39,953 bases of DNA from Natranaerobius trueperi (GTDB lineage Bacteria > Bacillota > Natranaerobiia > Natranaerobiales > Natranaerobiaceae), in NCBI RefSeq assembly GCF_002216005.1, contig NZ_NIQC01000025.1, positions 1-39,953 of the forward strand, read 5' to 3'. The translations under genes and the position numbers were made by a program. Shown piece after piece: positions 17,682 through 26,709 of the stretch. Each line of letters opens with the position of its first letter. Position 1 is the stretch's first letter. The notes below the pieces were generated by a model. That model worked only from the letters and a program-made list of their open reading frames with translations. It was not told the DNA's origin and searched no databases.

Positions 17682-18323
17682 ATGAATGAAAAAAAATACG
17701 ATGCAGATCAAATTTATGAATTATTAAAAGAAAGAATTATTCATATTAAATATGAACCAGGTGATGTATTAAATGAAGTAGAAGTAGCTGAAGAATTCAA
17801 TGTAAGTAGAACTCCTATAAGAAAAGCATTTCATATTTTAAATAGTGATAAGCTGTTAAGTTTGATCCCAAGAGTCGGAGCCCAAGTTACGCCTATAGAT
17901 TTTAAGAAAATGAAAGCTATATTTGAACTAACTCGAGAACTAGACCCATTCGCTGCTAGACTAGCTGTTAAAAGAATTAGTGCAGATAAAATTAAAGAAT
18001 TAGAAGAAATAATGAATGAATTACAGAGCTATAATATAGAAAAAGATTATCAGAAAGCTATTGATAAAGATGAAGAGTTTCATAAAATAATATATAGTAG
18101 TTGTGGTAATCCATGGTTACAAGAAATTTTAACTTATTTACATTATCATACTGAGAGATTATGGCATTATAGTGAACAATATTTCGATAATATAGAATTA
18201 TTTTCTGATACTCTAGGTAAGATCTTAAAGGCCATAAAAGAACAGGATACAGAAAATGCAGAAAAATATACTAGAGAACATATTGATCAATTTGTCAATA
18301 AAATAAAGAATGAAATGCTATAG
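17682..18323 (+). CDS. GntR family regulator, FCD (FadR-like) subfamily
   Basis: Transcription factor of 213 residues, likely regulator of the grd cassette that follows. Residues 8-75 form the GntR winged helix: IYELLKERIIHIKYEPGDVLNEVEVAEEF then NVSRTPIRKAFHIL, with the recognition helix SRTPIRKAFHIL. Residues 80-205 are an all-helical FCD ligand domain with the acid/histidine metal-site pattern: DKDEEFHKIIY, then HYHTERLWHY, then REHIDQFVNKI. FCD regulators usually sense carboxylic acids or amino acids with a bound metal. The gene has its own promoter and a strong terminator, so it is not co-transcribed with grdX. A broken partial copy is found at 26674-26849. GGAGGATAGTT precedes the ATG. 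Confidence 0.9.
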   Translation: MNEKKYDADQIYELLKERIIHIKYEPGDVLNEVEVAEEFNVSRTPIRKAFHILNSDKLLSLIPRVGAQVTPIDFKKMKAIFELTRELDPFAARLAVKRISADKIKELEEIMNELQSYNIEKDYQKAIDKDEEFHKIIYSSCGNPWLQEILTYLHYHTERLWHYSEQYFDNIELFSDTLGKILKAIKEQDTENAEKYTREHIDQFVNKIKNEML

Positions 18324-18332
18324 ACAATATTT

Positions 18333-18372
18333 AACTGCACCCAAATTTATATTTTGGGTGCAGTTTTTTTAG
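18333..18372 (+). terminator. Rho-independent terminator of the GntR gene
   Basis: AACTGCACCCAAA pairs with TTTGGGTGCAGTT, followed by TTTTT. It separates the regulator from the grd genes. Confidence 0.92.
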
Positions 18373-18389
18373 AATTTTTTGATAAACTA

Positions 18390-18418
18390 TTGAAATACAA
18401 CAGAAAAACAATTAAAAT
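18390..18418 (+). promoter_or_regulatory. Promoter of the grd cassette
   Basis: TTGAAA (18390-18395) and TAAAAT (18413-18418) with an ideal 17-base spacer, just after the GntR terminator. The roughly 100-base leader contains a small hairpin, AATCAACT-GGAAAGG-AGTTGGTT (about 18448-18475), and could hold the regulator's binding site. Confidence 0.6.
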
Positions 18419-18517
18419 TATAAATAAATACACAGCTTGTCCTAAGTGTATTCAATCAACTGGAAAGGAGTTGGTTTAAGTACACACTAAAAAAAGAATG
18501 AAGAGAGGTGATATGTC

Positions 18518-18931
18518 ATGAGTTCAAAATGCTATCAAATAGTTACTAATAATCCAAAGGTAAAAGAAGAATTTCAAGAGGCAATTTATATAAAAGGAGA
18601 TTTTGAAGATGTACTTACAAAAACTCGTGATTTAGTGCACAAAGGGGCTGAACTAGTTACTCACCCTTTAGGAGCAAGTATTAGAATGCTTTATTCACCA
18701 TATCGCTCAATTATTATTAAAGAGAAACAAGATACAATCAACGACTTTTATATTCAAACTATAGAAAACAGTATCGTAACCTATCAAAAGCATGCTGCTA
18801 CAAGAAGAGAAGATTCAGATAATAAGCACGATTATGAAAATGTCGATTATCAATTATTACTCTCTTCTCTAAAGGAATGCGAAAGCTTGTTCTACGATAA
18901 TCACACACTTTCAGGAGGTGCAATACAGTGA
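18518..18931 (+). CDS. grdX: GrdX family protein
   Basis: Small cytosolic protein of 137 residues found at the head of glycine, sarcosine and betaine reductase gene clusters. Its biochemical role is not established. Recognisable features are the start YQIVTNNPKVKEEF, the central DVLTKTRDLVHKGAELVTHP, and LGASIRMLYSPYRSIII, which match the family's conserved N[PN].V.....G.EL.THPL.GS..P...PY.S pattern. The last third is acidic and variable. GAGAGGTGATATGTC gives a good ribosome site. The stop is at 18929-18931 and the next gene begins at 18928 (ATACAGTGAATC), a four-base GTGA overlap, so the two are translationally coupled. Its presence supports the reductase assignment of the next two genes. 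Confidence 0.85.
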   Translation: MSSKCYQIVTNNPKVKEEFQEAIYIKGDFEDVLTKTRDLVHKGAELVTHPLGASIRMLYSPYRSIIIKEKQDTINDFYIQTIENSIVTYQKHAATRREDSDNKHDYENVDYQLLLSSLKECESLFYDNHTLSGGAIQ

Positions 18932-20214
18932 ATCTTGAGTTAAGAAAAATTAATATTACTGATTTAAAATTAGGAGATCAAATGAAAGTTGAAAATGGTA
19001 CATTAACCATTAATGAGAAAAAAATAATCGATGAACTAAAGGAAGATGTAAATATCAAAGATGTTAAAGTTGATATTGCTGTTCCAGGTGAAAAGGTAAG
19101 AATTATTCCGGTAAAAGATGTAATCGAACCAAGGTTAAAAATAGAAGGTGAAGGTAAAGGTTTTGCAGGTGTTTCATCTGACATGGCACAACTTGGTTCT
19201 GGGAAGGTAAATGTACTAAATGGTGCAGCAGTAGTTACAATAGGTGATGTTGTAGGTTTTCAAGAGGGTGTAATTGATATGTGGGGTGAGGGTGCTAAGT
19301 GGACCCCATTTTCTAGTACCTACAATATTGTAGTTGATATAACTCCTATAGACGGATTAGACCCCCATACCCATGAACAAACGGTAAGATTTGCAGGTCT
19401 AAGGGCTGCTGAAATAATTGGAGAAGCTGCTAATGAGGTAGAACCTGATGAAATCAAAAATTATAATTTAGGAAACGTTCATGAAGAAACTGAAAAATAC
19501 CCAGATCTACCTAAAATTGCATATGTAGAAATGCTTATCTCACAAGGGCTATTACACGATGGATATGTTTATGGTGTCAATACCCAAGATATACTACCAA
19601 CCTATATTCATCCCAATGAAGAACTAGATGGTGCTGTTATAAGTGGGAATTGTGTCGCCGCTTGTGATAAAATCACCACCTATCAACATCAAAATAACTC
19701 AGTAATATTAGACCTCTACGAAAAACATGGTAAGGAAATTAATTTCCAAGGGGTAATTTTAACTCCAGAAGTAACTACTCTTGCAGGTAAATTTAGAACA
19801 TGTGACTATACTGTAAAACTATGTAAGTCATTAGGTGCTGATGGAGTAGTTATCTCTGAAGAAGGTTATGGAAACCCTGATTCAGACCTTTTAATGATCT
19901 GTAAAAAACTAGAAGATGAAGATATAAAGACAGTTCTAATTACTGATGAATGTGCCGGACGTGATGGAATGAGCCAACCTTTAGCAGATACCACACCTGA
20001 AGCAAAAGCTGTTGTATCTACAGGTAATGTTAGTCATGTAGTTACATTACCTAAAGCAGATAAAGTATTAGGTGATGACCGTGCTATAGCTACACTAGCT
20101 GGTGGTTGGGAAGGATGTCTTGAAAATGATGGCACTATTAGATGTGAATTAAACGCAGTTATTGGAGCTACTTCAGAAATTGGTTATCACAATTTAACTG
20201 TAAAATTATATTAA
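18928..20214 (+). CDS. Glycine/sarcosine/betaine reductase protein B, alpha/beta proprotein (GrdE/GrdG/GrdI type)
   Basis: Proprotein of the substrate-binding protein B of a Grd reductase, which converts the substrate amine with selenoprotein A to a carboxymethyl-selenoether and releases ammonia or a methylamine. 428 residues, normal family length. Asn241-Cys242 in ISGNCVAACDKITTYQHQN is the self-cleavage site: the cysteine becomes the pyruvoyl group that forms a Schiff base or equivalent with the substrate. Other conserved parts are KGFAGVSSDMAQLGSGKVN, GLDPHTHEQTVRFAGLRAAE and the C-terminal TDECAGRDGMSQPLADTTPEA. GTG start overlapping grdX. Glycine (GrdE), sarcosine (GrdG) and betaine (GrdI) types cannot be told apart reliably by eye. 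A halophilic host makes betaine attractive, but this is only inference. Confidence 0.9.
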   Translation: MNLELRKINITDLKLGDQMKVENGTLTINEKKIIDELKEDVNIKDVKVDIAVPGEKVRIIPVKDVIEPRLKIEGEGKGFAGVSSDMAQLGSGKVNVLNGAAVVTIGDVVGFQEGVIDMWGEGAKWTPFSSTYNIVVDITPIDGLDPHTHEQTVRFAGLRAAEIIGEAANEVEPDEIKNYNLGNVHEETEKYPDLPKIAYVEMLISQGLLHDGYVYGVNTQDILPTYIHPNEELDGAVISGNCVAACDKITTYQHQNNSVILDLYEKHGKEINFQGVILTPEVTTLAGKFRTCDYTVKLCKSLGADGVVISEEGYGNPDSDLLMICKKLEDEDIKTVLITDECAGRDGMSQPLADTTPEAKAVVSTGNVSHVVTLPKADKVLGDDRAIATLAGGWEGCLENDGTIRCELNAVIGATSEIGYHNLTVKLY

Positions 20215-20240
20215 TCATCTAAAGGAGAGGGGTTAAAATT

Positions 20241-21539
20241 ATGAGTTTTAAAGTTTTATATTATGTAAATCAATTTTTTGGACAAATAGGCGGAGAAGAA
20301 CAAGCTGGAATGGAACCTGTTTTTAAAGAAAAAGCTATCGGACCGGCAATGGGTTTTGACAGTTTACTAGAGTCAGATGGAAATGTAGTTGGAACAGTTA
20401 TTTGTGGTGATAATTACTTTAATGAACATAAAGAAGAAGCATTATCCACAATAATCAAAATGGTTAGTGAACAAAAACCAGATATATTAGTACTAGGACC
20501 AGCATTTAACGCAGGACGTTATGGCATGGCATGTGCTGATATAGCTGATTCAATTGTTAAAAAGTTTAACATACCTGTTGTAACTGGTATGTATGAAGAA
20601 AACCCTGGAGTAGAGGTGTGTAGAGCTAATAGTATAGTAGTTAAAACAGCTGATTCTGCAGCAGGCATGAAAAAAGCTATCTCAGCTATGGCAAGTATTA
20701 CTAAAAAAATCATGAGTGATGAAGAGCTGTTAGGACCTGAAGAAGAAGGATATATCCCACAAGGAAAAAGACTAACTATCTTTTCTGATAAAAAGGGTTC
20801 AAGAAGAGCTATAGATATGTTATTAAAGCGTTTAAAAGATGAACCATTTGAAACAGAACTTCCAATGCCTACTTTTGATCAAGTTGAAGCTGCTCCTCCA
20901 ATAGAAGACTTAAGTAAGGCTACTCTTGCATTAGTAACTAGTGGAGGAATTGTACCAAAAGGAAACCCAGATAAGATTCAATCAGCAAGTGCCCAAAAAT
21001 GGGACAAATACAATGTTAGTGATAAGGATTCCCTACACGATGAATATTGTACAATTCATGGTGGTTTTGATCCAGTTTATGCAAATGAAGATCCCAACAG
21101 AGTTGTGCCATTAGATATTTTAAAACAATTAGAACAAAACAACACAATTGGACAGGTTCATGATTATTTTTATACAACTACAGGAACCGGAACCTCAGTT
21201 GGTAATTCGGTTAAATTTGGAACTGAAATTGGTCAAGAATTAAAAGATAGTGGCGTAGACGGCGTTATTCTTACTTCAACATGAGGTACTTGTACACGTT
21301 GCGGTGCAACGATGGCAAAAGAAATTGAAAGATATGGAATACCTATTGTTCATATGTCCACAATTACAACCATCTCTGAGTCAGTAGGTGCAAATAGAAT
21401 TGTTCCTACAATAGCGATCCCCCACCCAATTGGAAATCCTGAATTATTAGACGCTTCTGAACAAGACTTAAGAAAAAAATTAATCCAAAGAGCGTTAAAA
21501 GGATTAACTACTGAGGTGTCTAGTCCTACTAAATTTTAA
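20241..21539 (+). CDS. Reductase protein B selenoprotein subunit (GrdB/GrdF/GrdH type), TGA read as selenocysteine
   Basis: Selenoprotein subunit of protein B, 432 residues with Sec at position 348. The reading frame is broken by TGA at 21282-21284, but translation is meant to continue: LTST-U-GTCTRCGATMAKEI gives the conserved UxxCxxC centre, and the homologous C-terminus (IVHMSTITTISESVGANRIV, PTIAIPHPIGNPELL) follows in the same frame to 21539. A SECIS-like hairpin lies just after the TGA. Conserved N-terminal features are YYVNQFFGQIGGEE and LVLGPAFNAGRYGMAC. AAAGGAGAGGGG precedes the ATG. With the pyruvoyl subunit it forms the enzyme that hands the substrate to selenoprotein A. A standard gene caller would split it into two false genes. 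Glycine, sarcosine or betaine specificity is open. Confidence 0.92.
21285..21315 (+). promoter_or_regulatory. Bacterial SECIS-like hairpin
   Basis: Thirteen bases after the UGA codon, CGTTGC (21297-21302) pairs perfectly with GCAACG (21306-21311) around a GGT loop. The distance and the G-containing apical loop fit a bacterial selenocysteine insertion element, which SelB binds to recode the UGA. The hairpin lies within the coding sequence (TCTRCGAT). Confidence 0.85.
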
Positions 21540-21563
21540 ATTTCTAGGTTAACTTAAAAAAAT

Positions 21564-21615
21564 AGAAAAGCCTATTAAGTTGTGCTAATTTTTAGCTAGC
21601 TTAATAGGCTTCTCT
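21564..21615 (+). terminator. Hairpin between protein B and transporter genes (attenuator or stabiliser)
   Basis: AGCCTATTAAG (21569-21579) pairs with CTTAATAGGCT (21600-21610), with an inner GCTAA/TTAGC stem in the loop. The stem is followed by TCTCTACATC rather than a run of T, so read-through into the transporter is expected. It may reduce transporter expression or protect the upstream mRNA end. Confidence 0.6.
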
Positions 21616-21639
21616 ACATCAGAAAGGAGTAAATTTAAA

Positions 21640-22737
21640 ATGGACAATAAGATTAATTGGACCGTTGTAATGACATATGCAGGTGCTTTTATCGCTCTAT
21701 TAATTGGTTCAGGCTTTGCTACTGGTCAAGAAATCTTACAATATTTCAGTGCTTATGGATATATGGGTGTTTTAGGGGTAGTCGTTGTATTTCTTTTGTT
21801 TTTGTATGTAGGAATAGACTTTATTACCACAGGTTATGATCATGGAATAAAAGGTGGTAAGATATATAAATATTATTGCGGAGATATAATAGGAACATTT
21901 TATGATTATTTTTCAATAATTTTCATATACTCTTCATGTGTTGTTATGATAAGCGGAGCAGGAGCAACTATTAACCAGCAATTTGGCCTGCCTGTATTTT
22001 TAGGTGCCGTTTCAATTGGTATACTTGCTGCTATCACAGTATTATTTGGACTCAACAGAATAGTTGATGTTATTGGAAGAATCGGACCTTTACTTATAGT
22101 GCTAACAATTATTCTAGGGATAATTTCCTTAGTCAGAAGTCCAGAAAGTATGACATCATCAAATGAACTAATCCCAACACTAGATTTAATGACAGCTTCT
22201 ACAAACTGGTTCTTTGCAGCAAGTTCATATGTTGGTTTTTGTATGTTATGGTTAGCAGCTTTTATGTCATCACTCGGTGCATCAGCAAAGAGTAAAACAG
22301 ATGCCAAATTAGGTGCTATATGTGGTGCAACAGGTTTTAGTGTAGCATTAATTATTGTTACAATAGGTATTATGGTTAATATAAGTGATTTAGCTGATTC
22401 AATGGTTCCGACTTTAATATTAGCAAGAAATATTCATTCTAGCTTAGCTGTATTTTTTTCTGGTATTGTAGTAGCAGGTATTTATACCACTACAGTTCCA
22501 TTACTATGGCAAGTAGTAGCAAGGTTCTCTGAAGAAGGAACTACAAAGTTTAAAGCAAATACAATCATACTAGCAACCCTTGGTATAATAATTGGATTAT
22601 CAGTTCCCTTCGATAGGTTAGTAAATATAATTTATGTAATAAATGGATACGTAGGTATTTTACTCCTAGGTTTTATGGTAGCAAAAAGAATCAGAACAGG
22701 TATTGTAAGTGAAGGTATTAGTAAGGGTGCAGATTAG
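21640..22737 (+). CDS. YkvI family membrane transporter, probable uptake system for the Grd substrate
   Basis: Integral membrane protein of 365 residues with about ten helices, of the YkvI family, distantly related to the APC/LeuT-fold amino acid transporters. The start NWTVVMTYAGAFIALLIGSG then FATGQEILQYFSAYGYMG carries the family signature, with an unwound-helix glycine motif (GSGFATGQE) like that in sodium-coupled amino acid transporters. Further helices include YDYFSIIFIYSSCVVMISGA and WFFAASSYVGFCMLWLAAF. AAAGGAG precedes the ATG. It lies 100 bases after the selenoprotein gene, behind a leaky hairpin, and ends in a strong bidirectional terminator, so it belongs to the cassette. Betaine reductase clusters often carry BCCT carriers instead, so this family choice may point to a different substrate. 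Substrate is inference. Confidence 0.8.
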   Translation: MDNKINWTVVMTYAGAFIALLIGSGFATGQEILQYFSAYGYMGVLGVVVVFLLFLYVGIDFITTGYDHGIKGGKIYKYYCGDIIGTFYDYFSIIFIYSSCVVMISGAGATINQQFGLPVFLGAVSIGILAAITVLFGLNRIVDVIGRIGPLLIVLTIILGIISLVRSPESMTSSNELIPTLDLMTASTNWFFAASSYVGFCMLWLAAFMSSLGASAKSKTDAKLGAICGATGFSVALIIVTIGIMVNISDLADSMVPTLILARNIHSSLAVFFSGIVVAGIYTTTVPLLWQVVARFSEEGTTKFKANTIILATLGIIIGLSVPFDRLVNIIYVINGYVGILLLGFMVAKRIRTGIVSEGISKGAD

Positions 22738-22755
22738 TTCTGATTAGCTTCAAAT

Positions 22756-22798
22756 AAAAGTCTCCTACTCATAAGTTTTGAGTAGGAGACTTTTATTA
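22756..22798. terminator. Bidirectional rho-independent terminator
   Basis: AAAAGTCTCCTACTC (22756-22770) pairs with GAGTAGGAGACTTTT (22780-22794) around a 9-base loop. T-rich flanks on both sides serve the transporter (plus) and the convergent chemoreceptor (minus). Confidence 0.9.
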
Positions 22799-22801
22799 TA
22801 A

Positions 22802-24856
22802 TTAATAATTAAATTTAACCACTTCATTTTTTAGCTCTTCCGCTAGATGAGATAGGTTTTCACTTGTTCTAGATATTTCTTCCATAGCGGCAGTTTGCTC
22901 TTCTACTGTTGAAGAGATCTCTTGTGTACTAGAAGAGTTTTCCTCAGCTATAGCTGATAAGTCTTCTAGTGAACTAATTATTGAGGTCTTTTGTTTTTGT
23001 AGATCATCACTATTAGTTTCAAACTTAGCTACAGTTTCTTTTATTTCATTAATTTTATTAGCTATCTCTTTAAACTTAGTACTTGTATCATTTATTTGTT
23101 GTGTTTGCTCTGATAGAACTTCTTTACTTACTCTATCCATAGTGCTTACAGATTCTGATGATTTCTCTATTAGGTTATCTATAATCTTTGATATCTCTTC
23201 TGATTGTTTATTACTATCTTCTGCTAACTTTCTAATTTCATCAGCTACTACAGCAAAACCTTTACCATATTCACCAGCTCTTGCAGCCTCTATACTAGCA
23301 TTTAATGCAAGTAAATTAGTCTGCTCTGCTATATCTTTAATTGTATTACTTGCTGTTTCTATAGTTTCTGCATTTTCTTTAGTCTCTTGTATAACAGAAA
23401 AAACCTCATTTGAAGCATTTTTACTTTCCTCAGTTACAGAAATTAATTTATCTACGGTATTAACACCTTCTTCTTTTAATTGTGTTACCTCTTTTGTTAT
23501 ACCAATTAACTTTTTAACATCTTCTTGGTCTTCATCTATTATTCTACCTAATGTTTCAGCACTACTTAAAGATTCCTCAGTACTTTCAGCATGATCATTT
23601 GCACCATTTGCAATATCTTCTACAGCTCGAGACACATCATTAGCTGCAGTTGTATTTTCTTCCGTATTTGTATTTAACTCTTTTGAATAAGAAGTTAAAT
23701 CAACAGCTTTTTTATGAACTGTATCTAATAAGCCTGTAATATTTTCTCTCATACTAACTAAAGCACCTTCAATTACCCCAACTTCATCTCTTGTAAAACC
23801 TTTATCCTCTAAGTCTTCAGTATAACTAAAGTCAAAGTTTTTCATTTGGTTTATTGTTCTTGTAATTTTACTTAAAGGTTGTTTTAGTAACTTATTAAAT
23901 ATGAAATAGTTTAATCCAGTTAAAAACAGAACTACTAATATTACTGCAACTACCATAATAGTATTAAAAAAATCTACAGGTTCTTCAATCTCACTAGTTG
24001 CTAACATACCAACTACATATAGATCTTCCCAGCTTTGAGATGTCATAAAATAGTCTTCACCTTGAAAATCAACATTTGTACTAGTACTCTCATTTTGAGT
24101 GATATAATCTAAAAGTTCACCTTCCTCTAATTCTTTTCCTATCATGTCAGGGTCTGAATGAATTCTATAGCTACCATTATCATTAACTGCAAATACCATA
24201 CCTGTATCACCTAGATCAGTATCCTCAGCTATACCCTGGGCTTGGTTTTGTGTGAAATTATATAAAATATTTAACTCTTCTACATTTACACCAATTTGGA
24301 TTAAACCTTCTTCGTCATACCTTGAAACACCAATATATTGAAACATTTGACCATCAAGAGCTCTTTCACTAGGGTCTTGTATGTATTCTTCTCTAGATGC
24401 ACCTATTAAGTCCATAAAGGGTCTAGTTTGATCATCTTCAGTAAAATCTAGCCCCTTCGCCCCTTCAGTATTAGTATATTCAATTACACCTTCTTCATCT
24501 GTTACATGAATTTCATCTACATTAAAAAGCTCAGAAAGTTCAATAAGACCTTCAGTTGATAAATAGCCTTCATCTTTATCAATCATCTTTGCAATAGCAT
24601 GTGCATCATCACTAAATTCGTTTTCAATTATATTTGAAAACATATTGTTATTTTCCGTTGCTGAACTTAAGCTATCTACTACCATATCCACATCGCCTTC
24701 AATATTTTCGGTTGTTATATCTGTAACTAATCCTCTTACACCAATTGAAATGGTTGTACCACCAACCGCTAAAATAACTAATACTACTATCAAAGATGGA
24801 ATTAAAATCTTCCATTGTAAGCTAATATCAAAATTAGTTATGTACTTTTTTAACAT
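22802..24856 (-). CDS. Methyl-accepting chemotaxis protein with dCache-like sensor
   Basis: Membrane chemoreceptor of 684 residues. A first membrane helix is at about 16-38 ([21 protein letters not shown]). The extracellular region, about 40-300, looks like a double Cache domain ([20 protein letters not shown], then [27 protein letters not shown] and [13 protein letters not shown]). A second helix at about 304-326 ([20 protein letters not shown]) leads to a HAMP domain and the long cytoplasmic signalling coiled coil. The CheW/CheA-binding tip is intact: [20 protein letters not shown] then [30 protein letters not shown] precedes the ATG. dCache receptors often bind amino acids and amines directly. 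The gene converges on the grd cassette, so its ligand may be the cassette's substrate, but co-regulation is not shown. Confidence 0.92.
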   Translation of the reverse strand: MLKKYITNFDISLQWKILIPSLIVVLVILAVGGTTISIGVRGLVTDITTENIEGDVDMVVDSLSSATENNNMFSNIIENEFSDDAHAIAKMIDKDEGYLSTEGLIELSELFNVDEIHVTDEEGVIEYTNTEGAKGLDFTEDDQTRPFMDLIGASREEYIQDPSERALDGQMFQYIGVSRYDEEGLIQIGVNVEELNILYNFTQNQAQGIAEDTDLGDTGMVFAVNDNGSYRIHSDPDMIGKELEEGELLDYITQNESTSTNVDFQGEDYFMTSQSWEDLYVVGMLATSEIEEPVDFFNTIMVVAVILVVLFLTGLNYFIFNKLLKQPLSKITRTINQMKNFDFSYTEDLEDKGFTRDEVGVIEGALVSMRENITGLLDTVHKKAVDLTSYSKELNTNTEENTTAANDVSRAVEDIANGANDHAESTEESLSSAETLGRIIDEDQEDVKKLIGITKEVTQLKEEGVNTVDKLISVTEESKNASNEVFSVIQETKENAETIETASNTIKDIAEQTNLLALNASIEAARAGEYGKGFAVVADEIRKLAEDSNKQSEEISKIIDNLIEKSSESVSTMDRVSKEVLSEQTQQINDTSTKFKEIANKINEIKETVAKFETNSDDLQKQKTSIISSLEDLSAIAEENSSSTQEISSTVEEQTAAMEEISRTSENLSHLAEELKNEVVKFNY

Positions 24857-24860
24857 TTAA

Positions 24861-25294
24861 CTCCCCTCCCCTAACAATTGTTACACTAATTTAACCACGT
24901 TTTGATTTTCTTTGCAATCCTTATATTACCAAAAAAACTGGGGTGTTCCAGCATTTTTCCCTAATTTTCGCTATTATCACAAAAGTGCAGCATTATGATA
25001 AATTTCTAATTCAAAACTGATAATACTCCTTAATATAAATCCCTAACTAGTTCTTATCTTACCTGAATGATAGTTACAGAAATCAAAGTTTATTTTTATC
25101 CACATATTTATCCATAGCCTCACTTCTAGAACTTTCTTCAACTTCTCTAAAATTTCTTTTCGGTTAATCTCCTCTCTCTCTTTAAATGTTCTCTATAGCT
25201 TAGAAAACATCACCTAGCTTTTCGCTCGCACATATCCTAAACCACACCTTGTTTTATAGGCTCGCCGTTACGCTTTTTTTATGGGGGGAAGGTT
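24861..25294. other. Intergenic stretch with two DnaA-box-like sites
   Basis: About 430 bases between the divergent chemoreceptor and PgaD-like genes. It holds TTATCCACA (25096-25104, a perfect DnaA box) and TTATCCATA (25108-25116), exactly 12 bases apart. The rest is AT-rich with no recognisable riboswitch or gene. Confidence 0.4.
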
Positions 25295-25660
25295 ATGAAA
25301 ATAAACTTACAGGGTTTTTTTAAGGGTTTAAAAGGTTTTATGATATTTTCTAAGACTTGGGTACTTTGGGTCTTTTGTTGGGTAGTCAATATCACTGGGT
25401 GGTTGTTGATTGGTTTATTGTGGACACAGGAACTTTTTTCACTAACTAATATACAGACCACTCTTAAAGCTTTTGGAGGGATTCTAGGATGGACACTCTT
25501 TATCTTATTAATCTTTTATCTATGGACCAAATACAGAAATAACAGGCAAAAAGAAAAAGAAACACGACAATTCAAATATGAAGCTCACACCCCAATTAAT
25601 TGGAAAGAGATCCTGATCTCTAAAGAAGGTTCTAAACCAAAAGTAACTGAAGAAAAATAG
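25295..25660 (+). CDS. Small membrane protein, PgaD-like by context
   Basis: 121-residue protein with two strong membrane segments (WVLWVFCWVVNITGWLLIGLLW and GGILGWTLFILLIFYLWTKY) and a hydrophilic, charged C-terminal tail (KEKETRQFKYEAHTPINWKE). It is 17 bases upstream of a PgaC/IcaA-like glycosyltransferase. Size, two-helix topology and a tail rich in basic and acidic residues fit PgaD/IcaD, the small partner needed by the poly-beta-1,6-N-acetylglucosamine synthase. Sequence similarity alone is too weak for me to be sure. GGGGGGAAGGTT precedes the ATG. Because the partner synthase is truncated, this gene may be a leftover without function. Confidence 0.55.
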   Translation: MKINLQGFFKGLKGFMIFSKTWVLWVFCWVVNITGWLLIGLLWTQELFSLTNIQTTLKAFGGILGWTLFILLIFYLWTKYRNNRQKEKETRQFKYEAHTPINWKEILISKEGSKPKVTEEK

Positions 25661-25677
25661 TATGGGAGGCGCTTTAA

Positions 25678-26709
25678 GTGGATTTGTTTCTAACTGTCCT
25701 TAGAGCCATTGGTATTTATGTGTTTTTGTTCCCTATTTTGTTATGTGTTGTTTGGATCGTTGGAAGTCTTTACTACTGGCGAAAGTATGAAACCTCGAAG
25801 GAACCCTATCCTTTCGAAGAAAGCTTCGAGTGGCCTTATGCAACTATTATGGTTCCGTGTCGAAACGAAGAAGCAAATATTCGTTTAACTACTCGAGCTC
25901 TTAGGAACTTGAATTATAATAGGTATCAAGTCTTATTCATAGATGATCACTCTACTGACGATACTGTATCTATCATCCAAGAAGAAATATCAGGTTTAGA
26001 TAATTTTCACCTTTTAAGATTAAAGAACAACCTAGGAAAAGCAAAGGCCTTAAACCAGGCCCTTAAATTGGTATATACTCCTGTCACTGTCGTTATTGAT
26101 GCCGACACAATTCTGAGTGAAGATGCTTTATTTTGGTTAATTCACCCCTTAATGTTTAAAGAAAATACAGGAGCCGTCACAGGTAATCCTTATGCCTTTA
26201 ACAGATTTCACTTAATTGAAAAACAGCAAACTGCCGAGTTTGCTTCTATTATCGGACTTATCAAGCGCGCTCAATGTATGATCGGTAAACTTTTAACAGT
26301 ATCTGGATGTGTGTCAGCATTTAGAACCGATGCCTTACAAACAGTAAAAGGTTTCTCGTCCTGTACTGCCACTGAAGATATTGACAGTACCTGGCGGATC
26401 CAAAAACAGGGGTATAACGTATGGTTTGAACCGCGAGCAATAACTTTTATTCGGGTACCAAGCACTATCAAAGCATACTGGAAACAGCGAACACGCTGGA
26501 GCTTAGGGGGATGGCACCTACTTCGAAAGCACTCTGATGTGTTTAAAAACAGAAAGTGGAGAAGTTTATGGCCCATTTATTTGGAATTTTCTCTCGGATA
26601 TCTTTGGGCGTTTTGTTTCATTATTGGTACCCTACTGTGGGTACTAACCATCAGCTTTAATGACTCGAAGAGAACCATTACACTACTGACTTTTAGCATG
26701 ATTCGATAG
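25678..26709 (+). pseudogene. PgaC/IcaA-like processive glycosyltransferase (GT2), 3'-truncated
   Basis: Membrane glycosyltransferase family 2, of the type that polymerises N-acetylglucosamine into exopolysaccharide. Starts with GTG after GGGAGGCG. Residues 10-36 are a membrane segment, and the catalytic parts are intact: VPCRNEEANIRL at 59-70, IDDHS at 88, DAD at 141-143, TED at 232-234 and QRTRW at 270-274. One further membrane helix follows (YLWAFCFIIGTLLWVLTIS). From about residue 333 the last 11 residues (TITLLTFSMIR) are not native: their DNA is a copy of the promoter region of the GntR gene at 17574. Family members usually have around 400 or more residues with two or more extra C-terminal helices, so the gene is cut off and probably non-functional. 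Confidence 0.75.

Noticed and set aside
21312-21539. Separate 75-residue gene starting at ATG 21312
   Set aside because: It is the C-terminal part of the selenoprotein after the recoded TGA; no ribosome binding site precedes it.
24861-25294. Cyclic-di-GMP or other riboswitch before the chemoreceptor
   Set aside because: None of the conserved core motifs is present on either strand.
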